From Geobacillus kaustophilus (GTDB lineage: Bacteria; Bacillota; Bacilli; Bacillales; Anoxybacillaceae), in NCBI RefSeq assembly GCF_000948285.1, contig NZ_JYBP01000003.1, positions 1,240,001 through 1,304,000 on the forward strand: a stretch of 64,000 bases of DNA, in the 5' to 3' direction. The number at the start of each line of letters is the position of its first letter. The stretch's first letter is position 1. Shown here piece by piece: positions 19,511 to 29,036 of the stretch. The notes under the pieces were generated by a model. That model saw only the letters and a list, made by a program, of their open reading frames with translations. It searched no databases and was not told where the DNA came from. Both the position numbers and the translations under genes were made by a program.

Positions 19511-20731
19511 TTATCGTCCGCTCCTTAGCAGCTCATCCCCCGGCTCGAGCACCGGCGGATGGACGTCCACTGTATCGGCGTATTTCAGCCCGGTTCCGGT
19601 ATTTAATACGACGACCTTCTCCCCATCACGAATCCAACCGCTCTCGCGCAACGTTCGTGCCGCCGCAAACGCCGCCGCTCCTTCCGGGCAAATGAACGCC
19701 CCTTCGAGTTCGGCTGCCGTCCGCTGTTCAGCCAAAATCGCTTCATCGTTGACGACAATAGCGCAGCCGTTCGTCTCATACACCGCCTCAAGAACAAGAA
19801 AGTCGCCAAGCGCTTTCGGCACATTGATGCCAAACGCCACTGTATGGGCGTTCGGCCAAAACTCCGATTCACGTTTTTTCTCCTTCCACGCCTTGACGAT
19901 CGGCGCGCAATGCTCGGCCTGCACAGCGACCAGCCGCGGCATGCGGCCGTCCACCCAGCCGAGCGCCTGCAGTTCTTTGATCGCCTTGTAAATGCCGATC
20001 AACCCGACGCCGCCGCCGGTCGGATACAAAATGACATCCGGGAGCTGCCACGAGAATTGTTCGGCGATCTCCAGCCCCATCGTTTTCTTCCCTTCAATCC
20101 GGTACGGTTCTTTCAACGTCGACGCATCGTACCAGCCGTATTCGCGGATCGCTTTGGCGACGATTTGCCCGGCATCGCTAATGAGGCCGTTGACGAAATA
20201 CAATTCCGCCCCAGCGATGGCGCATTCCTTTCGCGTCAGTTCCGGCGCCTCAACCGGCATGACGACTGTCGCCTGAATGCCCGCCCGCGCCGCGTATAGC
20301 GACCACGCCGCTCCCGCGTTGCCGTTTGTCGGCATCGCGAGCTGTTTGACGCCCAATTCCTTTGCTTTAGAAATCCCAACCGCCGCGCCGCGGGCTTTAA
20401 ACGTCCCTGTTGGAATAACCCCTTCGTCTTTCATGTAGAGCGCTTCAATGCCGATTTCCCGTCCTAAGCGCGGCATCGGCACAAGCGGCGTCATCCCTTC
20501 GCCGAGCGACACGATATGTTCAGGATGCTTTACCGGCAGCAACTCATGATAACGCCATAAATTCGCTTCACGTTCCCTCAGCACATCCCTCTTGACTTTT
20601 TGGCGCATCGCCTCCAAGTCGTAAGCGACAAGAAGCGGCGAACCGCATTCGCAAAGTTGATGGATTTGGTCGACATCGTATGTACGTTCACACTTCGGAC
20701 AATACAGATGAGACACGTAGCTGAATGACAT
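19511..20731 (-). CDS. thrC: Threonine synthase-like PLP enzyme
   Basis: A 406-residue PLP-dependent fold II enzyme converting O-phosphohomoserine to threonine. The N-terminus holds a zinc-ribbon-like set of cysteines (C11, C14, C27, C29), and the PLP lysine is Lys112 in GTFKARGA. The ATG at 20731 follows AAAGGAGA; the earlier start has none. No hom or thrB is nearby, so this may be a second, stand-alone copy, and a related cysteate or diaminopropionate enzyme cannot be excluded. An extended -10 (TGGTATAAT, minus strand) is at 20818-20823. Confidence 0.8.
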   Translation of the reverse strand: MSFSYVSHLYCPKCERTYDVDQIHQLCECGSPLLVAYDLEAMRQKVKRDVLREREANLWRYHELLPVKHPEHIVSLGEGMTPLVPMPRLGREIGIEALYMKDEGVIPTGTFKARGAAVGISKAKELGVKQLAMPTNGNAGAAWSLYAARAGIQATVVMPVEAPELTRKECAIAGAELYFVNGLISDAGQIVAKAIREYGWYDASTLKEPYRIEGKKTMGLEIAEQFSWQLPDVILYPTGGGVGLIGIYKAIKELQALGWVDGRMPRLVAVQAEHCAPIVKAWKEKKRESEFWPNAHTVAFGINVPKALGDFLVLEAVYETNGCAIVVNDEAILAEQRTAAELEGAFICPEGAAAFAAARTLRESGWIRDGEKVVVLNTGTGLKYADTVDVHPPVLEPGDELLRSGR

Positions 20732-21033
20732 GGTTTGGCTTCTCCTTTCCATTTGTTTCATCCGCACGAGGCAGGAAGCACCTACTTTCGCGTTTCTGAC
20801 GAGACACTGGCCTTTTCATTATACCATAACCGTCCTCTGCCGCCGGCGCCTGTAATGGCAGCGTCCGTACGCCAACTTTGGGGCATCATAGCGCCAAGTA
20901 GGAAATGGTCCCCTCTTTTTTACCGTTTGAAGCCGCATATGGTAAAATAAAACGGAAACCGCCTCTTTTTTCTCACTGCATCGGCGGAATGATTCGCTGA
21001 TCCAGAAAAACTTATACATAAGGAGATGAACCA
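20732..21033. other. Divergent intergenic region with two promoters
   Basis: Contains the minus-strand extended -10 for the threonine synthase-like gene (TATAAT at 20818-20823 preceded by TGG) and a plus-strand extended -10 for pepT (TGGTAAAAT, hexamer at 20943-20948). I see no gene here. Confidence 0.5.
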
Positions 21034-22269
21034 ATGAAACAGGAACTCATCGAACGCTTCATCCGCTACGCGAAAGTCAACACTCAATCCGATCCAAACA
21101 GCCATACGTGCCCATCGACTTCGGGACAGTGGGAGCTGGCGAGAATGCTCGTCGAAGAGCTGAAGGCGATCGGGATGGAAGATGTGACGATCGATGACAA
21201 CGGCTACGTGATGGCGACGTTGCCGGCCAATACGGACAAAAACGTGCCAGTGATCGGCTTTTTGGCTCATATGGACACCGCGCCGGAATTTACCGGAGCC
21301 AACGTCAACCCGCAATTGATTGACTCGTACGACGGCGGGGACATCGTGTTAAACAAAGAACAAGGCATCATCTTGTCGCCAAACGATTTCCCGGAGCTCG
21401 CTCACTACAAAGGGCATACGCTCATCACGACCGATGGGACGACGCTGCTTGGTGCTGACGATAAAGCCGGAATCGCCGAAATTATGACCGCGATGAACTA
21501 TCTCATTCAACACCCGGAAATCAAGCACGGCAAAGTGCGCGTCGCCTTTACGCCGGATGAGGAAATTGGCCGCGGGCCGCATAAATTTGACGTTGCCAAA
21601 TTCGGCGCCCAATTTGCCTACACGGTCGACGGCGGGCCGCTTGGCGAATTGGAGTATGAAAGCTTTAACGCTGCCGAAGCGAAAATCACGATCAAAGGCA
21701 AAAACGTCCATCCGGGCACAGCGAAAGGAAAAATGATCAACTCGATCAAAATCGCCATGGAGTTCGAGCAGCAGTTGCCAGCCCATGAGGCGCCTGAGCA
21801 TACGGAAGGATATGAAGGGTTTTACCATTTGCTTTCGTTCCAAGGCAGTGTAGAGGAAACGAAGCTTCATTACATCATCCGCGACTTTGACCGCGAACAG
21901 TTTGAGGCTCGCAAAGCGAAAATGAAAGAGATCGCGGCTTCGCTTGCGCAAAAATATGGAAACGACCGAATCACTCTCGAAATCAACGACCAATATTACA
22001 ACATGCGCGAAAAAATCGAGCCGGTGCGCCACATTGTTGACATCGCCCACGAAGCGATGACGAACTTGGGCATTGAACCAAAGGTGAAACCGATCCGCGG
22101 CGGTACAGACGGGTCGCAGCTCTCCTACATGGGGCTGCCGACGCCGAACCTTTTCGCCGGCGGCGAAAACTTCCACGGCCGCTACGAATACATTTCCGCC
22201 GACAATATGGTGAAAGCGGCCGAAGTGATCGTGGAGATCATCAAGCTGTTCGAGCAAAAAGCATCTTGA
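21034..22269 (+). CDS. pepT: Peptidase T (tripeptide aminopeptidase)
   Basis: A 411-residue M20B zinc aminopeptidase that removes the N-terminal residue of tripeptides in the cytoplasm. Metal ligands visible: His79 and Asp81 in [15 protein letters not shown], the catalytic DEEIG (Glu-Glu), and [10 protein letters not shown]. Full family length; ATG preceded by AAGGAGATG. Monocistronic with a terminator at 22355-22380. Confidence 0.95.
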   Translation: MKQELIERFIRYAKVNTQSDPNSHTCPSTSGQWELARMLVEELKAIGMEDVTIDDNGYVMATLPANTDKNVPVIGFLAHMDTAPEFTGANVNPQLIDSYDGGDIVLNKEQGIILSPNDFPELAHYKGHTLITTDGTTLLGADDKAGIAEIMTAMNYLIQHPEIKHGKVRVAFTPDEEIGRGPHKFDVAKFGAQFAYTVDGGPLGELEYESFNAAEAKITIKGKNVHPGTAKGKMINSIKIAMEFEQQLPAHEAPEHTEGYEGFYHLLSFQGSVEETKLHYIIRDFDREQFEARKAKMKEIAASLAQKYGNDRITLEINDQYYNMREKIEPVRHIVDIAHEAMTNLGIEPKVKPIRGGTDGSQLSYMGLPTPNLFAGGENFHGRYEYISADNMVKAAEVIVEIIKLFEQKAS

Positions 22270-22354
22270 TCTGCGGAAAAACTCTCTTGAACGATCTTTT
22301 TTCGATCGTCCAAGCACAAGCGGCTGCAAGCCCGCCCATTAGGAGTAAAGAAAA

Positions 22355-22384
22355 GGTGTCCCGAGTCTTTTGGGGACACCTTCT
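22355..22384 (+). terminator. Terminator of pepT
   Basis: Stem GGTGTCCC / GGGGACACC followed by TTCTTC, in the gap between convergent pepT and the nucleotidase gene. Confidence 0.65.
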
Positions 22385-22438
22385 TCATTAGATAAGCGAC
22401 CGTTCGCCCTTCCATCCTTTTTCCTCGGTCAACACCTG

Positions 22439-24061
22439 TTACGGAAGCCGGTTGATCCGCCCCTCGATCCGTGCTGAGAACGGTTGCTCAAGACCGCGAA
22501 TATACGAGACAAGGGCATCCAAATCGACCGGGCCGACCTCGCGGTTTGTCCCATGCGTCAACACCGTGAACCCATCGCCGCCGTCGGCGAGGAAGCTGTT
22601 GACTGTCACCGTGTACTCGGCGTCCGGTTTTAGCGGTGTGCCGTCAGGAAGCTGAATGTCAATGACTTTTTCTCCGACCGGCTTGCTGGCGCTCCATGTA
22701 TAGCGGAGGCCGGAGATTTGCAGCATGCGCGTTTGGGTTGGCTGCCATTGTTGATTCAAAAGCTGGCGGATTTGCGCGCCGGTGAGCGTCATTTTCACGA
22801 GCTGGTTGTTGAACGGCTGAACGTTGTACAATTCGCCCCACGTCACTTCGCCTTGTTCAATATCGGCACGAATGCCGCCCGGGTTCATAAAGGCAAAATC
22901 GGTTTTCATCGCCGCCCGCTGGGCATCGGCGATCAAATTGCCCAAGGCGGACTCGCCGCTTTCGTTTTGTTCATCGGTGATCGTTTCGGCTGCTGTGCCG
23001 ACGACTTGATTGACAAGCGGCGCCACTTTCGCTTCATATTTTTCGACGAGGGCACGGATTTCCGGGTCCGGAGTGATGCCGTCATGATAGGTCGTCACGA
23101 TCTCCGCTTTTTTGGCGACGACGTCTTTCGTACGCGGGTCGATTTTCAAATCGACATCAGAAAACGCCGTGCCGTACGAATACGACTGAACGAGCAGCTT
23201 GCCGTCCACAACCGCATTTAAATAGGCATGGTTATGACCGGCGAAAATCACATCGACTTCATCATCGACATTTTTGGCGATATCGACAATTTCCCCGCTT
23301 GCGTTTGTCCCATCCGGATTGGATACGCCTGGGTTATGGGCGAGAACGACGATCGTTTGCACCCCTTTTTTCTTCAGTTCCCGGACCGCTTTGTTAATCG
23401 CTGTTGCTTCATCGATGAACTTGACTCCCGCGACGCCGCTTGGCGTCACAATCGTTGGTGTTTCCGTGAGCGTGACGCCGATCAATCCGATCGGCATGCC
23501 GTTGACCCGCTTAATCACATATGGCGGGAGAATCGGCTTTCCCGTTTGCGCATCAACGACGTTGGCGCTCACGTACGGAAAATCTGCTCCGGCGAAATCG
23601 CCGGTCGCCGGGTGATATCCGCCATGGATCAAGCGGAGCATTTCCGCTACTCCTTCATCAAACTCATGGTTGCCAAGGGTGCCGACGTCAAAGCCGAGCT
23701 TATTGAGCACTTCGATCGTCGGCTCGTCCTCTAGCAGCGCCGATACCGGCGGGCTGGCGCCAACCGCATCGCCGGCATGGACGAGCAGCGTATTTTTGTT
23801 TTCCGCCTCCCGCTGTTTCAAATAAGCGGCTAAATAATCAGCCCGTCCAACTTCCCGCCCGCCGACTTTTCTCGTCACATTCAACTGGCCGTGGAAGTCG
23901 TTAATGCCTAACAGCTGCACCTCAATATAACGGTGCGAAGAAGCAGGCGGCTTCCCCTTGCTTTTCCCGTTCCCTGCCGCCCCAACTGGAGCCGCGGCCA
24001 GCACCGCTGCAGCAGCCAATGCGGATAGCACCCGTCTTCCCCATCGTTTGGAATTCTTCAT
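22439..24061 (-). CDS. Secreted 5'-nucleotidase / metallophosphatase
   Basis: A 540-residue two-domain enzyme of the UshA/YfkN type. A signal peptide covers about residues 1-28 (basic start, then LSALAAAAVLAAAP). The metallophosphatase domain carries GINDFHGQL, HAGDAVG, GNHEFDEG and FAGHNH; the C-terminal 5'-nucleotidase domain carries FMNPGGIRADIE and the substrate-stacking region. It would release nucleosides and phosphate outside the cell. No sorting motif or cell-wall repeats are seen, so it is probably secreted or surface-associated by charge. Confidence 0.88.
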   Translation of the reverse strand: MKNSKRWGRRVLSALAAAAVLAAAPVGAAGNGKSKGKPPASSHRYIEVQLLGINDFHGQLNVTRKVGGREVGRADYLAAYLKQREAENKNTLLVHAGDAVGASPPVSALLEDEPTIEVLNKLGFDVGTLGNHEFDEGVAEMLRLIHGGYHPATGDFAGADFPYVSANVVDAQTGKPILPPYVIKRVNGMPIGLIGVTLTETPTIVTPSGVAGVKFIDEATAINKAVRELKKKGVQTIVVLAHNPGVSNPDGTNASGEIVDIAKNVDDEVDVIFAGHNHAYLNAVVDGKLLVQSYSYGTAFSDVDLKIDPRTKDVVAKKAEIVTTYHDGITPDPEIRALVEKYEAKVAPLVNQVVGTAAETITDEQNESGESALGNLIADAQRAAMKTDFAFMNPGGIRADIEQGEVTWGELYNVQPFNNQLVKMTLTGAQIRQLLNQQWQPTQTRMLQISGLRYTWSASKPVGEKVIDIQLPDGTPLKPDAEYTVTVNSFLADGGDGFTVLTHGTNREVGPVDLDALVSYIRGLEQPFSARIEGRINRLP

Positions 24062-24194
24062 TCCCGGTTCCCCTTTCTCTCGCCTTCTCGTTCACTCCCA
24101 TTATATCCTTGCGAGTCAGTACAATGATAGAGCAGAAAGGATGATTTCTCGTAAATATTTTGTAAATTCACAACTGACTGTTGAGAACAACAGA

Positions 24195-24240
24195 AACAAA
24201 AAAGACCGCCCGATAGAGTCTGTTGATCGGACAGCCTTTC
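24195..24240 (-). terminator. Hairpin terminator downstream of the amt relic
   Basis: Minus-strand stem GGCTGTCCGAT / ATCGGGCGGTC followed by six T's, placed after the ammonium-transporter remnant and likely its original terminator. Confidence 0.55.
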
Positions 24241-24244
24241 CCTT

Positions 24245-24335
24245 TTAGCTCGGTGGACAGCCTGCCGTGGGGCGGGTGTTCCCAAGAATCTCCCACCTCG
24301 AAGCACAAGCGTAGGTGGGAGAGCGTTCAACCGAC
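24245..24335 (+). mobile_element. IS200/IS605-like palindromic right end (relic)
   Basis: A strong palindrome CTCCCACCTCG...GTAGGTGGGAG followed by AGCGTTCAAC, similar in layout to a second palindrome at 37131-37162. Such subterminal hairpins mark IS200/IS605 ends in Geobacillus. No transposase or tnpB accompanies it. It sits directly behind the glnK-amt relic, so insertion and deletion may be linked. Call is by resemblance only. Confidence 0.4.
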
Positions 24336-24645
24336 CGCGTTTTTCTTGTTTAACGGAGCAACGCGAATGCCGGTCGTCTCCTCAAAATCGTACAACCCGC
24401 CCGGGAGATCGGCAAACCGCTCGAGTTCATTGTAAGCCGGAATGCCGTGGTACGCCATATCGAGACCTTCTTCTTCCTCACGCTCTGTCGCCCGGAGCCC
24501 GACCGTGCTGTCGCACACATTCGCGATGAGCGCACCGCTGACGAAGCCCCAAACGATGACTGTCAACGCGCCAAGCAGTTGGGTGATGAACAACGACGCA
24601 TGACCGGTCGTTTTCCGGCCGGATGATCGCTTCAATTTTTTTCAT
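24327..24645 (-). pseudogene. glnK-amt remnant: PII start joined to ammonium transporter C-terminus
   Basis: From an ATG at 24645 (GGGGGGCGGG upstream) the frame reads MKKIEAIIRPE, the opening of a PII signal protein, then the sequence changes. In another frame it continues as the last transmembrane helix and tail of an Amt ammonium transporter (FITQLLGALTVIVWGF, then VGLRATEREEEEGLDMAYHG) to the stop at 24327. A deletion of most of glnK and most of amt, with its junction near 24610-24615, explains this. The upstream GlnR/TnrA box is intact. Confidence 0.8.
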
Positions 24646-24699
24646 GTTTCCCGCCGCCCCCCTCAACCGTTTCTTGTGTAATAAAACATAACGTATTTA

Positions 24700-24716
24700 T
24701 GTTAAAAATTATAACA
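24700..24716. promoter_or_regulatory. GlnR/TnrA nitrogen-control box
   Basis: The 17 bases TGTTATAATTTTTAACA (minus strand) match TGTNAN7TNACA exactly. This is the TnrA/GlnR site that in Bacillus turns on amt-glnK operons under nitrogen limitation. It sits 55 bases before the glnK remnant start. Confidence 0.85.
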
Positions 24717-24843
24717 ACTAAAAGAGATGTGTCAAGTATGAGGACAAAGTTTTTTTGCGCGCCGCCTATCGGGCATAACTCGAAGGAAAGCGGATCGGCA
24801 GGGTGTCCATCCAAACGACTGATCGCCGTTATCCGTTCTAACA

Positions 24844-24891
24844 CAAAAAAGGTGTTCCGCAAACGATCGGAACACCTTTTTCATCGTATTG
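24844..24891. terminator. Bidirectional terminator downstream of osmC-like gene
   Basis: Stem AAAAAGGTGTTCCG / CGGAACACCTTTTT with an eight-base loop; terminates the minus-strand OsmC gene that ends at 24946. Confidence 0.8.
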
Positions 24892-24945
24892 TCATTCGAC
24901 GCTATGCCACGCGAAACGGCCATGAACGTCAAGCCCTTCTCCTTG

Positions 24946-25374
24946 TTAGATCGTCTCCTTCCCGCGCACGCCGTTGATCGAATAGCTCGCTGTAATGGCG
25001 GCATTTAACGAATGGGAAACGGAACAATATTTTTCTTTTGACAACCGAATGGCGCGGACGACCTTGTCTTCCGGCAAATCGCCTTCGAGCGCGTAATGAA
25101 TATGAATCTCTGTAAACCGCTTTGGGTGGTCATCGGCGCGCGTTCCTTCGACTTCCATCGAAAACGCGCGGACATCAAGCCGCATTTTCCGCAAGATCAA
25201 AACGATGTCAATGCCGGTGCAGCCGGCTAAGGCGTGAAGCAAAAGCTCCATCGGCCGAGCGCCTGAATCGTTGCCGCCGACGTCTTTCGCGGCGTCGATC
25301 GGAATCACCACACCGGAAGCGCTTTGGCCGCTGAATGACATGTTTCCGTTCCATACAACCGTCGTTTTCATCAT
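24946..25374 (-). CDS. OsmC/Ohr family protein
   Basis: A 142-residue OsmC-fold protein with the two redox cysteines of the family: one in LAGCTGIDI near residue 52 and one in EKYCSVS near residue 115. Family members reduce organic peroxides at the expense of lipoyl or thiol donors. RBS AAAGGAGC precedes the ATGATG start. Closest in style to the YhfA/YmaD subgroup rather than Ohr; substrate unknown. Confidence 0.85.
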   Translation of the reverse strand: MMKTTVVWNGNMSFSGQSASGVVIPIDAAKDVGGNDSGARPMELLLHALAGCTGIDIVLILRKMRLDVRAFSMEVEGTRADDHPKRFTEIHIHYALEGDLPEDKVVRAIRLSKEKYCSVSHSLNAAITASYSINGVRGKETI

Positions 25375-25546
25375 GGTCGCTCCTTTCTCATCTGTCCGGG
25401 GTCGGACGGACTTTCCGACAGCCCGTTTCTTCTTTTCAGTTTAGCGGCTATGTCCTTGAAATGCAAAATTCCTGTCTACCGTTTTCGCTCATGCATGTTA
25501 AAATAGAAACATGCACAAACTTGTTGAGTAAAGGGTGTTTGATTCG

Positions 25547-26140
25547 ATGACCGCACTCATTTTGCTTCTTGCTTATCTTCTCGGCTCGATTCCGTTTGGC
25601 CTTCTTGTCGGGAAAATCGGCTACGGGATCGACATCCGCGAACACGGGAGCGGCAATCTTGGGGGAACAAACACGTTCCGCGTGCTTGGGGCGAAAGCGG
25701 GAACGATCGTCATTGTCGGCGATATGCTAAAAGGGACGCTGGCGGCGAGCTTGCCGATGCTTTTTTCCGTCCCCGTGCATCCGCTTTTGGCCGGGGCGAT
25801 CGCCGTGGTCGGCCATATGTATCCGGTGTTCGCCAAATTCCGCGGCGGCAAGGCGGTGGCGACATCAGGCGGGGTGATGCTGTTTTATTCGCCGTTGTTC
25901 TTTTTGTCGCTCATCGCCGTGTTTCTTGTCGTCTTGGCTGTTTCACGCTACGTCTCCCTGTCATCGATGGCCGCGGCGCTGTATGCGGTCGTGTACACCG
26001 TCTTTTTCACGGACGACATTCCATTGACGGTGGCGGTATTGTTGCTCGCTTCGTTTATCTTTTATCGTCATCGCGCCAACATTCAACGCATCTTGAACAA
26101 AACGGAGCCAAAAGTGAAATGGCCAGGCAAACGCTCATGA
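25547..26140 (+). CDS. plsY: Glycerol-3-phosphate acyltransferase PlsY
   Basis: A membrane acyltransferase of 197 residues with five or more helices that moves an acyl group from acyl phosphate to glycerol-3-phosphate, the first step of phospholipid synthesis. Family motifs: [10 protein letters not shown] at the N-terminus, [15 protein letters not shown] and [15 protein letters not shown]. The ATG at 25547 has AAAGGGTG nine bases upstream; a GTG four codons earlier is the alternative. In B. subtilis plsY also lies close to parE/parC. Confidence 0.95.
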   Translation: MTALILLLAYLLGSIPFGLLVGKIGYGIDIREHGSGNLGGTNTFRVLGAKAGTIVIVGDMLKGTLAASLPMLFSVPVHPLLAGAIAVVGHMYPVFAKFRGGKAVATSGGVMLFYSPLFFLSLIAVFLVVLAVSRYVSLSSMAAALYAVVYTVFFTDDIPLTVAVLLLASFIFYRHRANIQRILNKTEPKVKWPGKRS

Positions 26141-26168
26141 CGACGGACGGAGAAAGGAGTTTGCTGCG

Positions 26169-27533
26169 TTGAGATTGCCGGAAGCATTTGTCGCGAAAAT
26201 GAAGAAGCTGCTTGATGAAGAAGCAGACGAGTTTTTCGCTGTTTATGAAAATGAAAAAATCAACGGCTTGCGCGTCAATCCGTTGAAAACCGACCCGGGC
26301 GCATGGGCAAAAACGGCGCCCTTTTCCCTTTCCCCGGTGCCGTTTTGCCCGACCGGGTTTTATTATGAGCCGGACGAACAGCCGGGAAAGCATCCGTACC
26401 ATGCGGCCGGCCTGTATTACATTCAAGAACCGAGCGCGATGGCGGTCGCCGAAGCGCTGCGTCCCGCCCCTGGGGAGAGGGTCCTTGACTTGTGCGCCGC
26501 CCCTGGCGGGAAAACGACCCAGCTTGGAGCGATGATGGAAAACAAAGGGCTGCTTGTCGCCAACGAAATCCACCCGAAACGGGTCAAAGCGCTCGCAGAG
26601 AACGTCGAACGGTTCGGCTTGACGAACACCGTTGTCGTCAATGAAACTCCCGAGGCGCTTGCCGAGCAGTTTCCGGGCTTTTTTGACAAAATTTTAGTCG
26701 ACGCCCCCTGTTCCGGCGAAGGAATGTTTCGCAAGGATGAAGAGGCCGCTTCGTTTTGGAGCCCGGCTTATGTGGAAGAATGTGCGGCCAGACAGCGGCG
26801 CATTTTGGAAAGCGCCTATGCGATGCTGAAAGAAGGCGGCATTCTCGTCTATTCCACGTGCACGTTCTCTCCGGAGGAAAACGAACAAACGATTGAATGG
26901 CTGCTTGAGACGTACGAGGATTTGCAGTTGTTGCCCATTGCGAAAATCGGCGGCATCGAGCCAGGGCGGCCGGAATGGACGAAAACCAATCGATCCGATC
27001 TCGTACACACCGCCCGCCTTTGGCCGCACCGTCTGAAAGGGGAAGGGCATTTTGTCGCCAAACTGCAAAAACAGCGGCCCACCTCACCTTGGCGAGGGCG
27101 GTGGGCGAAATCGAGCGCGCCAAAAGCCGCTATCCGCCTGTATCGCCAGTTTGAACAAGAGGCATTGCGGACAGAGCGAGACGGCACGTTCGTGTCATTT
27201 GGCGCCCATTTGACTGTGTTGCCCGAGCGTTGCCCGGATTTGTCCGGTTTGAAAATCGTCCGCGCCGGGTTGCACTTAGGGGATGTGAAAAAAGAGCGGT
27301 TTGAGCCGAACCATGCCCTTGCCTTGGCGTTGCGGACAGAGGAAGCGAAACATGTGCTTGACCTATCGAGCGCGAGCCGCGAAATCGTCCAATATTGGCG
27401 CGGCGAGACGCTTTCCACCGGCGGCGACCGCGGTTGGCTGCTTGTGGCCGTGGATGGATTTCCGTTCGCCTGGGGGAAAGAAGTGAAAGGAACGGTGAAA
27501 AACTTTTATCCAAAAGGGCTCCGTCTCATCTGA
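26169..27533 (+). CDS. RsmF-like 16S rRNA cytosine-5 methyltransferase (NOL1/NOP2/Sun)
   Basis: A 454-residue SAM-dependent RNA m5C methyltransferase. It starts with TTG at 26169 behind AAAGGAG, 28 bases after plsY. The SAM site (VLDLCAAPGGKTTQ), the DAPCSGEGMFRKD motif with one active cysteine and the STCTFSPEEN motif with the second are all intact. The C-terminal part matches the extra RsmF/PUA-like RNA-binding domains. Target base is inferred from the family. Confidence 0.88.
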   Translation: MRLPEAFVAKMKKLLDEEADEFFAVYENEKINGLRVNPLKTDPGAWAKTAPFSLSPVPFCPTGFYYEPDEQPGKHPYHAAGLYYIQEPSAMAVAEALRPAPGERVLDLCAAPGGKTTQLGAMMENKGLLVANEIHPKRVKALAENVERFGLTNTVVVNETPEALAEQFPGFFDKILVDAPCSGEGMFRKDEEAASFWSPAYVEECAARQRRILESAYAMLKEGGILVYSTCTFSPEENEQTIEWLLETYEDLQLLPIAKIGGIEPGRPEWTKTNRSDLVHTARLWPHRLKGEGHFVAKLQKQRPTSPWRGRWAKSSAPKAAIRLYRQFEQEALRTERDGTFVSFGAHLTVLPERCPDLSGLKIVRAGLHLGDVKKERFEPNHALALALRTEEAKHVLDLSSASREIVQYWRGETLSTGGDRGWLLVAVDGFPFAWGKEVKGTVKNFYPKGLRLI

Positions 27534-27572
27534 AGCATCGGAAAAGCGGGTGACAAAGAAGCTCCTAACCGC

Positions 27573-27612
27573 AAAAAAGACTGTCCTGCACACGCGGACA
27601 GTCTTTTTTACT
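27573..27612. terminator. Bidirectional terminator
   Basis: Stem AAAAGACTGTCC / GGACAGTCTTTT between the convergent methyltransferase and YpmS-like genes, overlapping the latter's stop. Confidence 0.85.
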
Positions 27613-28183
27613 GGTGCTGCTTCGTCGGAATTGTTAAGGTAAACACGATCTCATCGGCGGCCAAATCGATTTTTTTTGCCGCCACCTGATAACCGTTGCC
27701 AAAGCGAATGTCCGTGAGCGCGACGTAGACGCGGGTGTGCTCCGGGTCAATCGCCACTTCATCCGGCAGCGGGGCGTGCTTTTGTAAGTAGCGAAGCACA
27801 TACGTCACTGGCAGCTTCCAGTCGCCGAGCGAAATCGTCGGCTCCGTGAGCTCGACATTCCCTCCTTTGATTACTTTGGGCACAAACGAGACGACAAGTT
27901 CGACCGAGCGGCCTAAAATGGGGATTTCGCTTGAAACATAGACGCGATCGGCGAGCCAAACGCGGTATTGCAGCGGATGGCCTTTCGTTTTTTCTGCCAA
28001 ATAGTCGTTCATGATGGCGTTCAAATGCGCTTTCTTCGAGTAAACAGTAAATGAGGCTCCTTCGACATCCGGATGCGCCGGCCGTTTCACCGGCGGAGAC
28101 GGCTTAAGCAGCCAGGCGGCGGCTAAAACAATGACCGCCGCGTTGACAGCCGCCAACATCCAAAACGCTCGTTTCCAATTCAT
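27608..28183 (-). CDS. ypmS: YpmS-like membrane-anchored protein (DUF2140)
   Basis: 191 residues with one N-terminal transmembrane helix (residues 5-25) and an extracellular domain typical of DUF2140. The ATG at 28183 overlaps the ypmR stop as ATGA. Last gene of ypmQ-ypmR-ypmS, the same order as in B. subtilis. Function unknown; a role at the cell surface with the lipase-like YpmR is a guess. Confidence 0.82.
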   Translation of the reverse strand: MNWKRAFWMLAAVNAAVIVLAAAWLLKPSPPVKRPAHPDVEGASFTVYSKKAHLNAIMNDYLAEKTKGHPLQYRVWLADRVYVSSEIPILGRSVELVVSFVPKVIKGGNVELTEPTISLGDWKLPVTYVLRYLQKHAPLPDEVAIDPEHTRVYVALTDIRFGNGYQVAAKKIDLAADEIVFTLTIPTKQHQ

Positions 28184-28962
28184 TGCAGCAATCTCCCTAT
28201 CCACCATTCTTTTCGTTCCTTTAACGCTTCATACACCCGTATGGCCATCTGTTCGTATCCTGCGGCATTCGGATGAAACTCATCGCGGTAGAGCAAATCA
28301 TCGCGGTCAGCAAAAATGTCTTGGATATCGACAAAAATCGTTCGCTCATACCGTGAAAGCACTGCCAGGCTGGCGCTGTTCCACTCAGCGATGACATCAT
28401 CGATTTCCGGAATGTTCGGCAACGTGCTCGAAAACGGGTTGTATAAGCCGACGAGCACAACGACGGCATCGGGGTTCACCGTGCGCAATGATAGAATGAG
28501 ATGGTCCAATCGAGAGGCAAATGCCTTTGCCTCTTTCACAAACCGTTCGTGCGACAAATCAAAAAAATGTGAACGGACGACATTCATCACATCATTGCCG
28601 CCGATCGTGACAAGGACGAGATCCGCTTGGCTGATTTCCCTTTCATGCGCCTTGATGACTGGCTTGAGCTCCACAATGCGCCGGCCGCGTTTTCCTAAAT
28701 TCGTCACGGTGACCGTCCGCACTCCGTCTTCTGCCGAAAGGAGCGGGACAAGGCGGCCAACATAGCCCCCTTTCCCTTCGCCATCCCCGACTCCTTCCGT
28801 CAACGAATCGCCCAAAGCGACCAAATGTATATCTTTCGGAAGCGGCTTTGCTTCCGTCTGCTTGACGGCGGCTTCATGCGGGCGCTCCGGCTTTCCGCCC
28901 GCCGAAAGCGACACGCATCCGGCGAGCAGCCAGCAGCACAACAACCATCCCCACCGTCTCAT
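28180..28962 (-). CDS. ypmR: SGNH/GDSL hydrolase lipoprotein, YpmR-like
   Basis: 260 residues from the ATG at 28962, where a lipoprotein signal ending LLAGC begins; the frame is open to 29040 but lacks a start signal there. Catalytic blocks: VALGDSLTEG (serine), GGNDV, and DEFHPNAAGY (Asp/His). Probably an extracellular lipid-anchored esterase or lipase. Translationally coupled to ypmS. Confidence 0.87.
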   Translation of the reverse strand: MRRWGWLLCCWLLAGCVSLSAGGKPERPHEAAVKQTEAKPLPKDIHLVALGDSLTEGVGDGEGKGGYVGRLVPLLSAEDGVRTVTVTNLGKRGRRIVELKPVIKAHEREISQADLVLVTIGGNDVMNVVRSHFFDLSHERFVKEAKAFASRLDHLILSLRTVNPDAVVVLVGLYNPFSSTLPNIPEIDDVIAEWNSASLAVLSRYERTIFVDIQDIFADRDDLLYRDEFHPNAAGYEQMAIRVYEALKERKEWWIGRLLQ

Positions 28963-29036
28963 TGTTTGACACCTGCCTTTTGCCGCAACAAGGGGAAAGA
29001 CGAAAAGAAGGCAAAAAGGCGGTAGCCGTTTTTGCC

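Larger units (their letters stand above)
24636..24945. other. Intergenic region with GlnR/TnrA box and a bidirectional hairpin
   Basis: Holds the nitrogen box at 24700-24716, a second AT-rich palindrome ACATAACGTATTTATGT (24686-24702), and a terminator hairpin at 24844-24891. I see no credible coding sequence. Confidence 0.6.
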
